Positions 8,091 to 17,066 are shown, numbered from the stretch's first letter. The stretch is 64,000 nucleotides of DNA from SG8-39 sp041558415 (GCA_041558415.1 JBFFEY010000001.1:124001-188000); one strand, 5' to 3'. Notes: generated by a model not told the origin, from the sequence alone. A program made the numbers and translations.

Positions 8091-10205
8091 CTAGCTCTCG
8101 CTTACGCGCGCCAGTTTCTTGACGTCCGGCAGGCGGCGCAGCGCGCGCATGACGCGCGCCAGATGCTGGCGGTCGGACACCTCGAGTACGAAGTGCATGC
8201 TGGTGTAGACCGCGCGATCGTCTTCCATGCTGATCGAGTCGATGTTCGAGCTGGCCTCGGCAATTTCGGAGGCCACGCGGCCGAGCACGCCGCGCTGGTT
8301 GGCGACGGTCACGCGGATCTCTGCTTGGTAGAGCCGCGTTTTGTCGGGCGCCCATTCGACGTCGATCCACTGCTCGGGCTCGGTGCGACGCGAGCGCAAC
8401 GCGACGCGGCAGGTCGCGGCGTGCACCACTAGCCCGAGCCCCTTCTTGATCGAGCCGATGACCTGGTCCCCGGGAATCGCCCGGCAGCAGCGCGCCAGCT
8501 GCACCGCCATGCCCTCGGTGCCCCGGATCATCACCACCGCGCCCGGCTTGGCTTCCGCCTGTCCCTCGGCATGCCGCAGCAGCCGCCGCGCAACCACGGC
8601 CGGCAGGCGCTTGCCGAGACCGATGTCGGCGAGCACGGACGCGCGCGATTCGGAGCCGCCGTCGCGCACCACGCGCTCCCAGCTCGCCTCGTCGATCTCC
8701 TCCAGTGCGGTGCCCAGCGCGCGCAGCGCGAGGTCGAGCAGCCGCTCGCCGAGGCGTACCGATTCCTCGTACTGCATCGTCTTGAGGAAGTGGCGGATGT
8801 TGGAGCGCGCCTTGCCGCTACGCACGAACTGCAGCCAGGCCGGGTTGGGCTTGGCGTGGCTGGCGGTGATGATCTCGACGCGGTCGCCATTGCGCAGCTC
8901 GCTGCGCAGCGGCACCAGCTCGCCGTTCACCTTCGCGGCGACGCAGCGATTGCCGATGTCGGTGTGCACCGCGTAGGCGAAATCGACCGCCGTCGCCCCG
9001 CGCGGCAGCGACAGGATCAACCCCTTGGGCGTGAAGACGTAGACCTCGTCCGGGAACAGGTCGACCTTGACGTGCTCGAGGAACTCGCGCGGATCGCCCG
9101 ACTGGTTCTGGATCTCGAGCAGCGACTGCAGCCAACGGTGCGTCTGCCTCTGCACCGCGGACAGGGACTCCGCATCGTCCTTGTACATCCAGTGCGACGC
9201 CACCCCCGAATCGGCCAGCCGGTGCATCTCCTCGGTGCGGATCTGCACTTCCACCGGACCGCCGTAAGGGCCGAGCAGCGCGGTGTGCAGGGACTGGTAG
9301 CCGTTCGCCTTCGGGATGGCGATGTAGTCCTTGAACTTGCCCGGGATCGGCTTGTAGAGCGAATGCAGCGCGCCCAGCGCCACGTAGCAGGCGGGCACGT
9401 CCTTGACGATGACGCGCACGCCATGGATATCGTGCACCTCGGAAAAAGAGAGGTGCTTCTCGATCATCTTGCGGTAGGTCGAGTAGACGTGCTTCTCGCG
9501 CCCGGTGACGCTCGCTTCGATGCCGCTCGCCACGAGCCGCGCCTTGATCGCCGACTCGATCTTGCTGATCGCTTCGCGCCGGTTGCCGCGCGCGGCGCGC
9601 GTCGCCTTGGCGAGGGTTGCGTAGCGCAGCGGGTACTGGTGCGAGAAGGCGAGCTCCTGCAGCTCGTGGTACAGCGCGTTCAGTCCGAGCCGGTTGGCGA
9701 TGGGCGCGTAGATTTCCATGGTCTCGCGCGCGATGCGGCGGCGCTTGGCCGGCGGCACCGCGCCGAGGGTGCGCATGTTGTGCAGTCGGTCGGCGAGCTT
9801 GATGAGAATGACGCGCACGTCGCGCGCCATCGCCAGCAGCATCTTGCGGAAATTTTCGGCCTGGGCCTCCTCGGCCGACTGCAGCTCGATGCGATCGAGC
9901 TTGGATACGCCGTCGACCAGCTCGGCCACCGGCGGGCCGAAGGCGTCCGAGATCTCGTCCTTGGTGATGGCCGCATCCTCCAGCACGTCGTGCAGCAGGG
10001 CGGCGATCAAGGTCTGGCTGTCGAGACGCCACTCGGCCAGGATTTCGGCAACCGCCAGCGGGTGGGAGATATAGGGATCTCCGGACTGGCGTTTCTGGCC
10101 GGCGTGGGCGGCGTCCGAGAAGCGGTAGGCCTCGGCAAGGCGCTCGATGTCCTCGGGTGTCAGGTACCCGAAACGGGTCTCATCGAGCAGTGAAACAGCG
10201 GCCAT
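8091..10205 (-). CDS. spoT: bifunctional (p)ppGpp synthetase/hydrolase (RelA/SpoT homologue)
   Basis: A 704-residue Rel/Spo protein. The N-terminal HD hydrolase domain is intact (H48, HD at 72-73, ED at 76-77 in LLHDVLEDA). The synthetase domain follows (about 220-345, with GYQSLHT), then a TGS domain (about 380-445, beginning DEVYVFTPKG) and a C-terminal ACT domain (about 625-704). Intact HD residues point to a SpoT-type enzyme that both makes and degrades (p)ppGpp, setting the stringent response. It is the last gene of the yicC-gmk-rpoZ-spoT run. An 83-bp gap with a strong hairpin separates it from rpoZ. Confidence 0.96.
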   Translation of the reverse strand: MAAVSLLDETRFGYLTPEDIERLAEAYRFSDAAHAGQKRQSGDPYISHPLAVAEILAEWRLDSQTLIAALLHDVLEDAAITKDEISDAFGPPVAELVDGVSKLDRIELQSAEEAQAENFRKMLLAMARDVRVILIKLADRLHNMRTLGAVPPAKRRRIARETMEIYAPIANRLGLNALYHELQELAFSHQYPLRYATLAKATRAARGNRREAISKIESAIKARLVASGIEASVTGREKHVYSTYRKMIEKHLSFSEVHDIHGVRVIVKDVPACYVALGALHSLYKPIPGKFKDYIAIPKANGYQSLHTALLGPYGGPVEVQIRTEEMHRLADSGVASHWMYKDDAESLSAVQRQTHRWLQSLLEIQNQSGDPREFLEHVKVDLFPDEVYVFTPKGLILSLPRGATAVDFAYAVHTDIGNRCVAAKVNGELVPLRSELRNGDRVEIITASHAKPNPAWLQFVRSGKARSNIRHFLKTMQYEESVRLGERLLDLALRALGTALEEIDEASWERVVRDGGSESRASVLADIGLGKRLPAVVARRLLRHAEGQAEAKPGAVVMIRGTEGMAVQLARCCRAIPGDQVIGSIKKGLGLVVHAATCRVALRSRRTEPEQWIDVEWAPDKTRLYQAEIRVTVANQRGVLGRVASEIAEASSNIDSISMEDDRAVYTSMHFVLEVSDRQHLARVMRALRRLPDVKKLARVSES

Positions 10206-10245
10206 GGGGTGAGCGTACCCGAAGCCGCGCCCCCTGGGGGCGGTG

Positions 10246-10272
10246 CGCGGACCCGGCCCGAGGGCGGGTCCG
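10246..10272 (-). other. strong intercistronic hairpin between rpoZ and spoT
   Basis: A perfect 9-bp GC-rich stem (GCGGACCCG 10246-10254, CGGGTCCGC 10264-10272) with a 9-base loop lies in the rpoZ-spoT gap. No U-tract follows on the minus strand, so it is not a standard terminator. It may be an mRNA-processing or stability element, or an attenuator. Confidence 0.45.
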
Positions 10273-10289
10273 CAAGGCAGGTCAGCGGC

Positions 10290-10535
10290 TTACAGCGGGC
10301 TGCTGGACGGCGCCGGGGCGGCGACGCCGGCGCTCGCGTTGCGCTTCAGGACCTCGGTGCCGACCTTGCCGGCCGCGATCTCGCGCAGCGCGATCACGGT
10401 GAACTTGTCCTTGTTCGGTTCAACCAGCGGCGAGGCGCCCGCGCCGAGCTGGCGCGCGCGGTAGGTCGCGGCAAGGGTGAGCTGAAAGCGGTTGCCGATG
10501 TTCTCGAGGGCGTCGTCTACGGTGATTCTGGCCAT
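10290..10535 (-). CDS. rpoZ: RNA polymerase omega subunit
   Basis: An 81-residue protein starting MARITVDDALENIGNRFQL, the conserved opening of omega, with the family's YRARQL and KFTVIALREIAAGK segments. It helps assemble RNA polymerase around beta' and carries one of the ppGpp-binding contacts. That fits its place between guanylate kinase and the ppGpp enzyme. The tail (about 68-81) is Ala/Pro/Ser-rich and likely disordered. Confidence 0.96.
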   Translation of the reverse strand: MARITVDDALENIGNRFQLTLAATYRARQLGAGASPLVEPNKDKFTVIALREIAAGKVGTEVLKRNASAGVAAPAPSSSPL

Positions 10536-10592
10536 GTGTCGCGTTCCGGTTGGTGACCTGTGTTGAATGCGCTGCGCGCCCGGGGCACCGGG

Positions 10593-11195
10593 TCAGGCCC
10601 TGAACAGCCCGGGGTGCCGCGCGAGCTGTCGGGCAGTGCGGACACGCTCGGCGCGCAGGACGCCCAGCAGGTCGCGCCGGGCCGTCTCAAAAACGTCGTT
10701 GATTATAACGTAGTCGAATTCCGGCGCGTGGCTCAGCTCCTCGCGCGCGTTCGCCAGGCGGCGCTCGATGACCGCCTCGGCATCAAGCCCGCGCGTGCGC
10801 ATGCGGCGCCCAAGTTCGTCGACCGAGGGTGGCAGGATGAAAATCCCCACGCTCGCGGGGTAGAGGCGGCGCACCTGCGCCGCCCCCTGCCAGTCGATCT
10901 CGAGCAGCAGGTCCTCGCCCCGCGCGAGGCTCTCGTCGATGATGCGCTGCGAGGTGCCGTAACGGTTACCGTGCACCTCGGCGCACTCGAGGAACTCGCC
11001 ACGCTGCACCATCGCCTCGAAGGTTTGCGGGTCGACGAAGTGGTACTCGCGGCCGTTCTGCTCCCCCGCGCGCGGCGCGCGCGTGGTGTACGACACCGAA
11101 ATCCGGATGGACCGTTCCTCTTCGAGCGCGGCGCGGATCAGAGAGCTCTTACCCGCGCCCGAGGGCGCCGTGACGACGTAGAGCAAGCCGTTCAT
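10593..11195 (-). CDS. gmk: guanylate kinase
   Basis: A 200-residue cytoplasmic enzyme that phosphorylates GMP to GDP with ATP. The P-loop is APSGAGKSS near the N-terminus. The GMP-binding segment includes SYTTRAPRAGEQNGREYHFV, and the lid and C-terminal IIND region are present. Length matches the family. Its start overlaps the 3' end of yicC by 4 bp (ATGA), showing translational coupling. Its product GDP feeds GTP, the precursor used by the downstream spoT product. Confidence 0.97.
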   Translation of the reverse strand: MNGLLYVVTAPSGAGKSSLIRAALEEERSIRISVSYTTRAPRAGEQNGREYHFVDPQTFEAMVQRGEFLECAEVHGNRYGTSQRIIDESLARGEDLLLEIDWQGAAQVRRLYPASVGIFILPPSVDELGRRMRTRGLDAEAVIERRLANAREELSHAPEFDYVIINDVFETARRDLLGVLRAERVRTARQLARHPGLFRA

Positions 11196-12058
11196 TCGAT
11201 GTTCTGCACCTGTTCGCGCATCTGCTCGACCAGCAGCTTGAGGGCGAGCGCGGCATCCGCGAGCCCCTGCGAGGCTGCCTTCGAGGCGAGCGTGTTGGCT
11301 TCGCGGTTGAGCTCCTGGGCGAGGAAGTCGAGCCGCTTGCCGGCAGGACCGCGCTGGCCGAGCACGCGCAGCACCTCGTCCAGGTGCGTGCCGAGCCGCG
11401 TCAGCTCCTCGTCGACGTCGACGCGCGTGCCGAACAGCGCCAGCTCGGTGCGCACGCGGTCGTCGTCGGCCGAGCCGAGCGCGTCACGCAGGCGCTGCGC
11501 GATTTTCTCCTGGTAGGCGGCGATCGCCTGCGGCACCAGCGGCGCCGCCTCGGTGACGCGCTCGTGCATCTCGGCGACGCGCGAACGGATCGCCTCGGCC
11601 AGCCTGGCGCCCTCGCGGGCGCGCGCCGCGACCAGCTCGTCGATGCCTTGCGCGGCCAGCTGCTCGATGCGCTCGCGCATTTCGCTCTCGCTCGGCGCGT
11701 CGTCGCTCATCACGCCTGGCCAGCGCAGGATGTCGGCGACACGCAGCGGCGCGGCGTCGGGCACGGCTTTTTTGACTTCGCCGGCCAGGCGCGCGAGCTC
11801 GGCCAGCGCCTCTGCATTCAGCGCGCCGCGCGGCATGCCCGCCGTGCCGGGGGCGAACTGCAGCCGGCACTCGACCTTGCCGCGCGCGAGGCGCGCCGAG
11901 AGCACTTCGCGCAGCAGCGGCTCGTGGATGCGCAACTCCTCGGCAATGCGGAACTGCAGGTCGAGAAAGCGCCCGTTCACCGAGCGCAGCTCGAGGCTAA
12001 GGCGTCCGCGCGGCGCGTCGACGGCGACGGCGGCATAGCCGGTCATGCTGTGAATCAT
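11192..12058 (-). CDS. yicC: YicC-family endoribonuclease
   Basis: A 288-residue protein beginning MIHSMTGYAAVAVDAPRG, with the conserved ELRSVNGRFLDLQFR and RVDVDEELTRLGTHL segments and the C-terminal GKRLDFLAQELNREANTL motif of the YicC/YloC family. E. coli YicC is an endoribonuclease implicated in small-RNA turnover. It is the promoter-proximal gene of the gmk-rpoZ-spoT run and diverges from the PP2C gene. Confidence 0.93.
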   Translation of the reverse strand: MIHSMTGYAAVAVDAPRGRLSLELRSVNGRFLDLQFRIAEELRIHEPLLREVLSARLARGKVECRLQFAPGTAGMPRGALNAEALAELARLAGEVKKAVPDAAPLRVADILRWPGVMSDDAPSESEMRERIEQLAAQGIDELVAARAREGARLAEAIRSRVAEMHERVTEAAPLVPQAIAAYQEKIAQRLRDALGSADDDRVRTELALFGTRVDVDEELTRLGTHLDEVLRVLGQRGPAGKRLDFLAQELNREANTLASKAASQGLADAALALKLLVEQMREQVQNIE

Positions 12059-12147
12059 GGTGTGCGCGCGGGCCGAATCGGGTGCGATGCGCGGCGCTCA
12101 TGGCGTCGAAGCGGCGCCCGCGCGATCGTTCGCTTCGAAGGAGCGCG

Positions 12148-12154
12148 TATCATA
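12148..12154. promoter_or_regulatory. overlapping -10 elements in the yicC / PP2C divergent region
   Basis: A short palindromic block reads TATGAT on the minus strand (12149-12154), suited to yicC with a leader of about 85 bases. It reads TATCAT on the plus strand (12148-12153). No strong -35 is visible for either direction. The rest of the 184-bp gap (12059-12242) shows no gene. Confidence 0.3.
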
Positions 12155-12242
12155 GGGCGATTATCGGCGCGAGCCAACCAGCTGCGCAGCGCTGCGTGCG
12201 CCGAAGCGTGGGTGGCCGCTGCGGAGCGTGATCGGTTACCGG

Positions 12243-13049
12243 ATGGGATTGAAGTACAGCATTGCGCAGGCCTGCCGCATCGGCGCGCGGCAAAGCAACC
12301 AGGACCGCGTCGGCCATTCGGCGAGCGACGCGGCGCTGCTGATGGTCGTCGCCGACGGCATGGGCGGGCATCCGCGCGGCGAGCTCGCCGCGCAGCTCGC
12401 GGTCGACCAGCTGGTCGAGGATTTCGAACGCGAGGCGCAGCCGCGCCTCGCGCAGCCGGAGACTTTCCTGCAGGCGGCGTTCAACCGGGCGCACTGGCGC
12501 ATCGCGCGTGAGACGCGTGCGCTGCGCCTGGCCGACGCGCCGCGCACCGTGCTCGTCGCCTGCGTCGTGCAGGACGGCGCGGCGACCTGGCTGCACGTCG
12601 GCGATTCGCGCTTCTATCTGCTGCGCGGCGACAAGGTGGCGGTCCGCTCGCGCGACGATTCGTTCATCCAGCAGCTCGTCGACATGGGCTGGCTGCGCGA
12701 GGAGGACGCCGCAATTCATCCGGATCGCAACATCGTCGTTCGCTGTGTCGGCGGCAACGAGGCGCCGCGGCCACGCCAGCCCGTGCGCGTGGTGCTCGAG
12801 CCGAACGACATCATGGTGCTGTGCTCGGACGGCTTCTGGGGCCCGCTTTCGCCCAGCGAGCTCGCCGCCGGGTTGCGCGGCCAGGATCTGCAGGGCGAGG
12901 TCGACACGCTCGTCGCGCTGGCGGAGAAGCGCAGCGGCGTGCAGTGCGATAATGTCTCGGTCGTCGCGCTCGCCTGGAACGAGCGCCAGCGCCGCGGGCG
13001 TCGCTTCCGGCGCACGAAAGCCGCAGGCGACCTGCCGACCGAAGCATAG
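12243..13049 (+). CDS. PP2C-type serine/threonine protein phosphatase
   Basis: A 268-residue PPM/PP2C phosphatase from ATG 12243; a GTG at 12228 is an alternative. The metal-binding Asp residues appear in the expected motifs: QSNQDRVG near the start, VADGMGGHPRGE, HVGDSRFYLL, CSDGFWG and the final CDNVSVVAL. It should dephosphorylate Ser/Thr residues on cytoplasmic proteins using Mn or Mg. It has a basic tail (RRGRRFRRTK). In related genomes a Hanks-type kinase gene often sits beside such a phosphatase; none is present here. It leads the rph-rdgB-hemW run with a 9-bp gap. Confidence 0.9.
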   Translation: MGLKYSIAQACRIGARQSNQDRVGHSASDAALLMVVADGMGGHPRGELAAQLAVDQLVEDFEREAQPRLAQPETFLQAAFNRAHWRIARETRALRLADAPRTVLVACVVQDGAATWLHVGDSRFYLLRGDKVAVRSRDDSFIQQLVDMGWLREEDAAIHPDRNIVVRCVGGNEAPRPRQPVRVVLEPNDIMVLCSDGFWGPLSPSELAAGLRGQDLQGEVDTLVALAEKRSGVQCDNVSVVALAWNERQRRGRRFRRTKAAGDLPTEA

Positions 13050-13058
13050 GAATCCGTT

Positions 13059-13805
13059 ATGAGCACAGCCGAGAGGGCAAGCCGGCCGAGCGGGCGCGCG
13101 CCCGACGCGCTGCGCCCGGTACGCTTTACGCGCGCCTTCACGCGCCACGCCGAAGGCTCGGTGCTGGTCGAGTTCGGCGAGACGCGCGTGCTGTGCACGG
13201 CCAGCGTCGAAGAACGCGTGCCGGCCTTTCTCAAGGACCAGGGCCGCGGCTGGATCACCGCCGAGTACGGCATGCTGCCGCGCTCGACGCACACCCGCAC
13301 CGACCGCGAGGCGGCGCGCGGAAGGCAGTCGGGCCGCACGCAGGAGATCCAGCGCCTGATCGGCCGCGCGCTGCGCGCGGCGTTCGACCTCGGCGCGCTC
13401 GGCGAGCGCACCATCAAGATCGACTGCGACGTGCTGCAGGCCGACGGCGGCACGCGCACCGCATCGATCACCGGCGCCTTCGTCGCCGTGTACGACGCGC
13501 TCGGCTGGATGCAGGGCCAGGCACTGCTCGAGCGGCGGCCGGTGCGCGACTTCGTCGCCGCGGTCTCGGTCGGTCTGTACCAGGGCGTGCCGGTGCTCGA
13601 CCTGGACTATGCCGAGGATTCGGCCTGCGACTGCGACATGAACGTGGTGATGACCGGCGAGGGGCGCTTTATCGAGCTGCAGGGGACGGCCGAAGGCGAG
13701 CCATTCTCGCGCGCGCAGGTCGACGCGCTGATGCTGCTCGCGGAGAAGGGCGTGCGAGAGCTGGTCGCCGCGCAGCGTGCGGCGCTCGGCCTGGCGCGGG
13801 CGTGA
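13059..13805 (+). CDS. rph: ribonuclease PH
   Basis: A 248-residue phosphorolytic 3'-5' exoribonuclease that trims tRNA 3' ends. Family motifs include RPVRFTRAFTRHAEGSVLVEFG-type opening strands, the conserved block at about 65-95 (GWITAEYGMLPRSTH, then RQSGRTQEIQRLIGR) and the phosphate-binding DCDVLQADGGTRTASITGA segment. Length matches the family. Its stop overlaps the rdgB GTG start by 4 bp. Confidence 0.97.
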   Translation: MSTAERASRPSGRAPDALRPVRFTRAFTRHAEGSVLVEFGETRVLCTASVEERVPAFLKDQGRGWITAEYGMLPRSTHTRTDREAARGRQSGRTQEIQRLIGRALRAAFDLGALGERTIKIDCDVLQADGGTRTASITGAFVAVYDALGWMQGQALLERRPVRDFVAAVSVGLYQGVPVLDLDYAEDSACDCDMNVVMTGEGRFIELQGTAEGEPFSRAQVDALMLLAEKGVRELVAAQRAALGLARA

Positions 13806-14413
13806 AGGGGCTGGAGAAGCTCGTCCTCGCGAGCGGCAATCCCGGCAAGCTGCGCGAGATCGGCGCGCTGCTCGCGCCGCTCGGCATCGAGGTCGTGGCG
13901 CAGGCCGCGCTCGGCATCGCCGAGGCGGAGGAGCCGCACGAGACGTTCCTGGAAAACGCGCTCGCCAAGGCACGCCATGCGAGCCGCGCCAGCGGGCTGC
14001 CGGCGCTGGGCGACGATTCGGGGCTGTGCGTGGAGGCGCTGGGCGGCGAGCCGGGGGTGCATTCCGCCTACTACGCGGGCAAACAGGGTTCGCGCGAGCA
14101 GCGCGATGCGGCGAACAACGCCAAGCTGCTGGCTGCGCTCGAAACGCAGAGCGACCGGCGCGCGCATTTCGCCTGCGTCATGGTGCTGATGCGCCACGCC
14201 GACGACCCGCAGCCGTTGGTGGCGGAGGGCAACTGGCACGGCGAGATCGGGCAGGCGGCGCGCGGCGCCAATGGCTTCGGCTACGACCCGCTGTTCGTGC
14301 TGCCTGGGCGTAGCTGCAGCTCGGCCGAGCTGCCCGCCGCAGAGAAGAACCGCATCAGCCATCGCGGCCAGGCGCTGGCGCGCCTGCTCGATCGGCTGCG
14401 CGAGGGAGAGTGA
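13802..14413 (+). CDS. rdgB: dITP/XTP pyrophosphatase (Ham1/RdgB)
   Basis: A 203-residue house-cleaning NTPase that hydrolyses non-canonical purine triphosphates to monophosphates. It starts KLVLASGNPGKLREIGALL and carries the FLENALAKARHASR, GDDSGLCVEALGG and GFGYDPLF motifs of the family. The GTG start at 13802 is placed by alignment with the SGN-x-GK opening and by the 4-bp overlap with rph. Confidence 0.96.
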   Translation: MKGLEKLVLASGNPGKLREIGALLAPLGIEVVAQAALGIAEAEEPHETFLENALAKARHASRASGLPALGDDSGLCVEALGGEPGVHSAYYAGKQGSREQRDAANNAKLLAALETQSDRRAHFACVMVLMRHADDPQPLVAEGNWHGEIGQAARGANGFGYDPLFVLPGRSCSSAELPAAEKNRISHRGQALARLLDRLREGE

Positions 14414-14416
14414 ACG

Positions 14417-15607
14417 GTGAGCACGCAGCCCGTCACCTTGCGCCGTCCGGGAGAAGTGCATCTCGCCACGCTGCCGCCGCTCGCGCTTTACGTTCACATT
14501 CCGTGGTGCGTGCGCAAGTGCCCGTACTGCGACTTCAATTCGCACCAGAAAAATGACGGCTTGCCGGAGGGCGAGTACGTCGATGCGCTGGTCGCCGACC
14601 TCGAAGGCCTGCTGCCGTCGGTGTGGGGGCGGCGCGTCTCGAGCGTGTTCATCGGCGGCGGCACGCCGAGCCTCTTTTCCGCCGCGGCGATCGAACGGCT
14701 GTTGTCGGAAGTTCGCGCGCGTGTGGTGCTCGAGCCGGACGCGGAAGTGACGCTGGAGGCGAACCCGGGCACGGCCGAGGCCGGGCGCTTTCGCGGCTAT
14801 CGCGAAGCCGGCGTCAACCGCCTGTCGATCGGCGTGCAGAGCTTCGACGACGCCATGCTGCAGCGGCTCGGCCGCATTCACGACGGCGGCGAGGCGCGTC
14901 GTGCGCTGGAGATGGCGCGTGCGGTCTTCGACAACGTCAATCTCGACCTGATGTACGGCCTGCCCGGGCAGACGCCGGCCATGGCGCAGGCTGACCTTGC
15001 CGAGGCGCTGCGCTGGGAGACCACGCACCTGTCCGCGTACCAGCTGACGATCGAGCCGAATACCGCGTTCTATTCCAAGCCGCCGCAGCTGCCCGAGCAC
15101 GATGCCTGCGCTGACATGCAGCGCATGGTCGAGGATCTGCTGGCGGCGTCGGGCTTCGAGCACTACGAGACCTCGGCGTTCGCCAGGCCAGGCCGGCGCT
15201 GCCGCCACAACCTCAACTACTGGCAGTTCGGCGATTACCTCGGCATCGGCGCGGGCGCGCACGGCAAGATCAGCTTTCCGGATCGCATCACGCGCCATGC
15301 GCGCGTCAAGCAGCCGCGCGAGTACATGGTGGCGGCGCGGCGCGGGGCCTCACTGGTCGAGGAGCGGACGGTCGGCGCCGCGGAACTGCCGTTCGAATTC
15401 ATGCTCAATGCGCTGCGACTGGTCGAGGGCTTCGAGTCCGAGCTTTACGCGGCGCGCACCGGGTTGCCGATTCGTGCAATTGAAGTTCGCCTTGCGGATG
15501 CAGAGGCACAAGGCCTGATCGAGCGCTCGGCGACGCGCATCCGACCCACGGAGCGCGGCCGACTGTTCCTCAACGCGCTGATCGAGCGCTTTCTGCCCGC
15601 CGCTTGA
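14417..15607 (+). CDS. hemW: radical SAM haem chaperone HemW
   Basis: A 396-residue radical SAM protein related to oxygen-independent coproporphyrinogen oxidase, but of the HemW class. The iron-sulfur motif is C31-x3-C35-x2-C38 (CVRKCPYC), followed by IGGGTPSLF (SAM binding) and NLDLMYGLPGQT. The C-terminal HemW domain contains the HNLNYW segment. HemW delivers haem to respiratory proteins. The GTG start is 3 bp after the rdgB stop. The last 38 bp overlap the 3' end of trmB on the opposite strand. Confidence 0.94.
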   Translation: MSTQPVTLRRPGEVHLATLPPLALYVHIPWCVRKCPYCDFNSHQKNDGLPEGEYVDALVADLEGLLPSVWGRRVSSVFIGGGTPSLFSAAAIERLLSEVRARVVLEPDAEVTLEANPGTAEAGRFRGYREAGVNRLSIGVQSFDDAMLQRLGRIHDGGEARRALEMARAVFDNVNLDLMYGLPGQTPAMAQADLAEALRWETTHLSAYQLTIEPNTAFYSKPPQLPEHDACADMQRMVEDLLAASGFEHYETSAFARPGRRCRHNLNYWQFGDYLGIGAGAHGKISFPDRITRHARVKQPREYMVAARRGASLVEERTVGAAELPFEFMLNALRLVEGFESELYAARTGLPIRAIEVRLADAEAQGLIERSATRIRPTERGRLFLNALIERFLPAA

Positions 15608-16259
15608 AGACGAGATCGAATACGGGATGTCCGAGCCGCTCGCCGCGGGCCTCGAACTTGGTTCGAGGACGACGCTCGGGCCGCGGCGCGTACGCTTCGG
15701 CCGTATTTTCCAATAGGGGTTCCGCGGCAAGCACGCCGAGGATCTGCTCGGCGTAGTCCGGCCAGTCGGTCGCCGCGTGCAGCAGCCCGCCGGGCGCGAG
15801 CTTGCGCGCGGCGAGCGCCGCGAACGCCGGCTGCACGATGCGGCGCTTGTGGTGGCGCTTCTTCGGCCAGGGATCCGGAAAGAATAGGTGGATCCCGGCG
15901 AGCGAGCCGTCGGGAATCATGTGCTCGAGCACCTCGAGCGCGTCGTGGCGGATGACGCGCAGGTTGGCGAGCTCCGCCGCCTGGATGCCGCGCAGGAGGC
16001 TTCCCACGCCGGGGGTGTGCACCTCGATGGCGATGAAGTCGATGGCAGGATCGGCCTTGGCGATCTCGAGCGTGGTCTCGCCCATGCCCGAGCCGATCTC
16101 GACGACCAGTGGCGCGTCGCGGCCGAACACGGCGCGCGCGTCGATCAGCGCCTCGGCATAGGCAATGCCGTACTTCGGAGTCAGCGCCTCGACCGCGCGC
16201 TGCTGCGCAGCGGTCGTGCGTCCCTGCCGGAGGACGTAGCTCCGGATCGGGCGGCTCAA
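15570..16259 (-). CDS. trmB: tRNA (guanine-46-N7)-methyltransferase
   Basis: A 229-residue class I SAM methyltransferase that makes m7G46 in the tRNA variable loop. The SAM motif is VVEIGSGMGETT, and the family signature FFPDPWPKKRHHKRR is present, with a C-terminal TKFEARGERLGHPVFDL segment. Its start overlaps the thiG stop by 4 bp (ATGA), so it is coupled to thiamine genes. That order is familiar in Betaproteobacteria. Confidence 0.97.
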   Translation of the reverse strand: MSRPIRSYVLRQGRTTAAQQRAVEALTPKYGIAYAEALIDARAVFGRDAPLVVEIGSGMGETTLEIAKADPAIDFIAIEVHTPGVGSLLRGIQAAELANLRVIRHDALEVLEHMIPDGSLAGIHLFFPDPWPKKRHHKRRIVQPAFAALAARKLAPGGLLHAATDWPDYAEQILGVLAAEPLLENTAEAYAPRPERRPRTKFEARGERLGHPVFDLVFKRRAESARSAR

Positions 16260-17065
16260 GCGGCTTTCGGCTGCGAGGCGGCGATGGTGCCGCCGACCGG
16301 CGAGGACGGGCTCGCGCTGTAGAGCTTCTTCGGCATGCGCCCGGCGAGGAAGGCTTCGCGCCCGGCCTCGACGGCCTTCTTCATGGCCTGCGCCATCAAC
16401 ACCGGGTTCTGCGCTGCGGCGACGGCCGTATTCATCAGCACGCCGTCGCAGCCGAGCTCCATGGCGATCGCGGCGTCCGAGGCGGTGCCGACGCCGGCGT
16501 CGACCAGCACCGGGACCTTGGCGGCCTCCAGGATCAGCTTCAGGTTCCAGGGGTTGAGGATGCCCATGCCCGAGCCGATCAGCGAGGCGAGCGGCATGAC
16601 GGCGACGCAGCCGATGTCCTCGAGCATCTTCGCCTGGATCGGGTCGTCCGAGCAGTACACCATGACCTGGAAGCCTTCCTTCACCAGCTGCTTCGCGGCC
16701 TGCAGCGTCTCGGGCATGTTGGGGAACAGCGTGTGCGGGTCGCCCAACACCTCGAGCTTGACCAGGTCGTGGCCGTCGAGCAGTTCGCGCGCCAGGCGCA
16801 GCGTGCGCACCGCATCCTCGGCGCTGTAGCAGCCCGCGGTGTTCGGCAGATAGGTGAACTGCGACGGCGGCAGCGCCTCGAGCAGGCTCGGCTCGCCGCG
16901 GTTCTGGCCGATGTTGGTGCGCCGGATCGCGACGGTGACGATCTCGGCGCCCGAAGCAACGACCGCCTCGCGCGTCTGCGCGAAGTCCTTGTACTTGCCG
17001 GTGCCGATCAGCAGGCGCGAGCCGTAGGCCCTGCCGGCGATGACCAGGGGATCATGCAGTGTCAT
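16256..17065 (-). CDS. thiG: thiazole synthase
   Basis: A 269-residue TIM-barrel enzyme that forms the thiazole ring of thiamine from deoxyxylulose phosphate, dehydroglycine and ThiS-thiocarboxylate. It opens DPLVIAGRAYGSRLLIGTGKYKD. The catalytic Schiff-base Lys region is VKLEVLGDPHTLFPN, with PLASLIGSGMGILNP and VLVDAGVGTASDAA downstream. ATG 17063-17065 follows the thiS stop by one base; a longer open frame upstream is only thiS read out of frame. Confidence 0.97.
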   Translation of the reverse strand: MTLHDPLVIAGRAYGSRLLIGTGKYKDFAQTREAVVASGAEIVTVAIRRTNIGQNRGEPSLLEALPPSQFTYLPNTAGCYSAEDAVRTLRLARELLDGHDLVKLEVLGDPHTLFPNMPETLQAAKQLVKEGFQVMVYCSDDPIQAKMLEDIGCVAVMPLASLIGSGMGILNPWNLKLILEAAKVPVLVDAGVGTASDAAIAMELGCDGVLMNTAVAAAQNPVLMAQAMKKAVEAGREAFLAGRMPKKLYSASPSSPVGGTIAASQPKAA

Positions 17066-17066
17066 T

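Noticed and set aside
8571..10193. Long plus-strand open frame (540 codons) opposite spoT
   Set aside because: An antisense shadow caused by high G+C; spoT on the minus strand has all conserved domains.
12150..13973. 607-codon minus-strand open frame opposite the PP2C and rph genes
   Set aside because: Antisense shadow; both plus-strand genes carry complete catalytic motifs.
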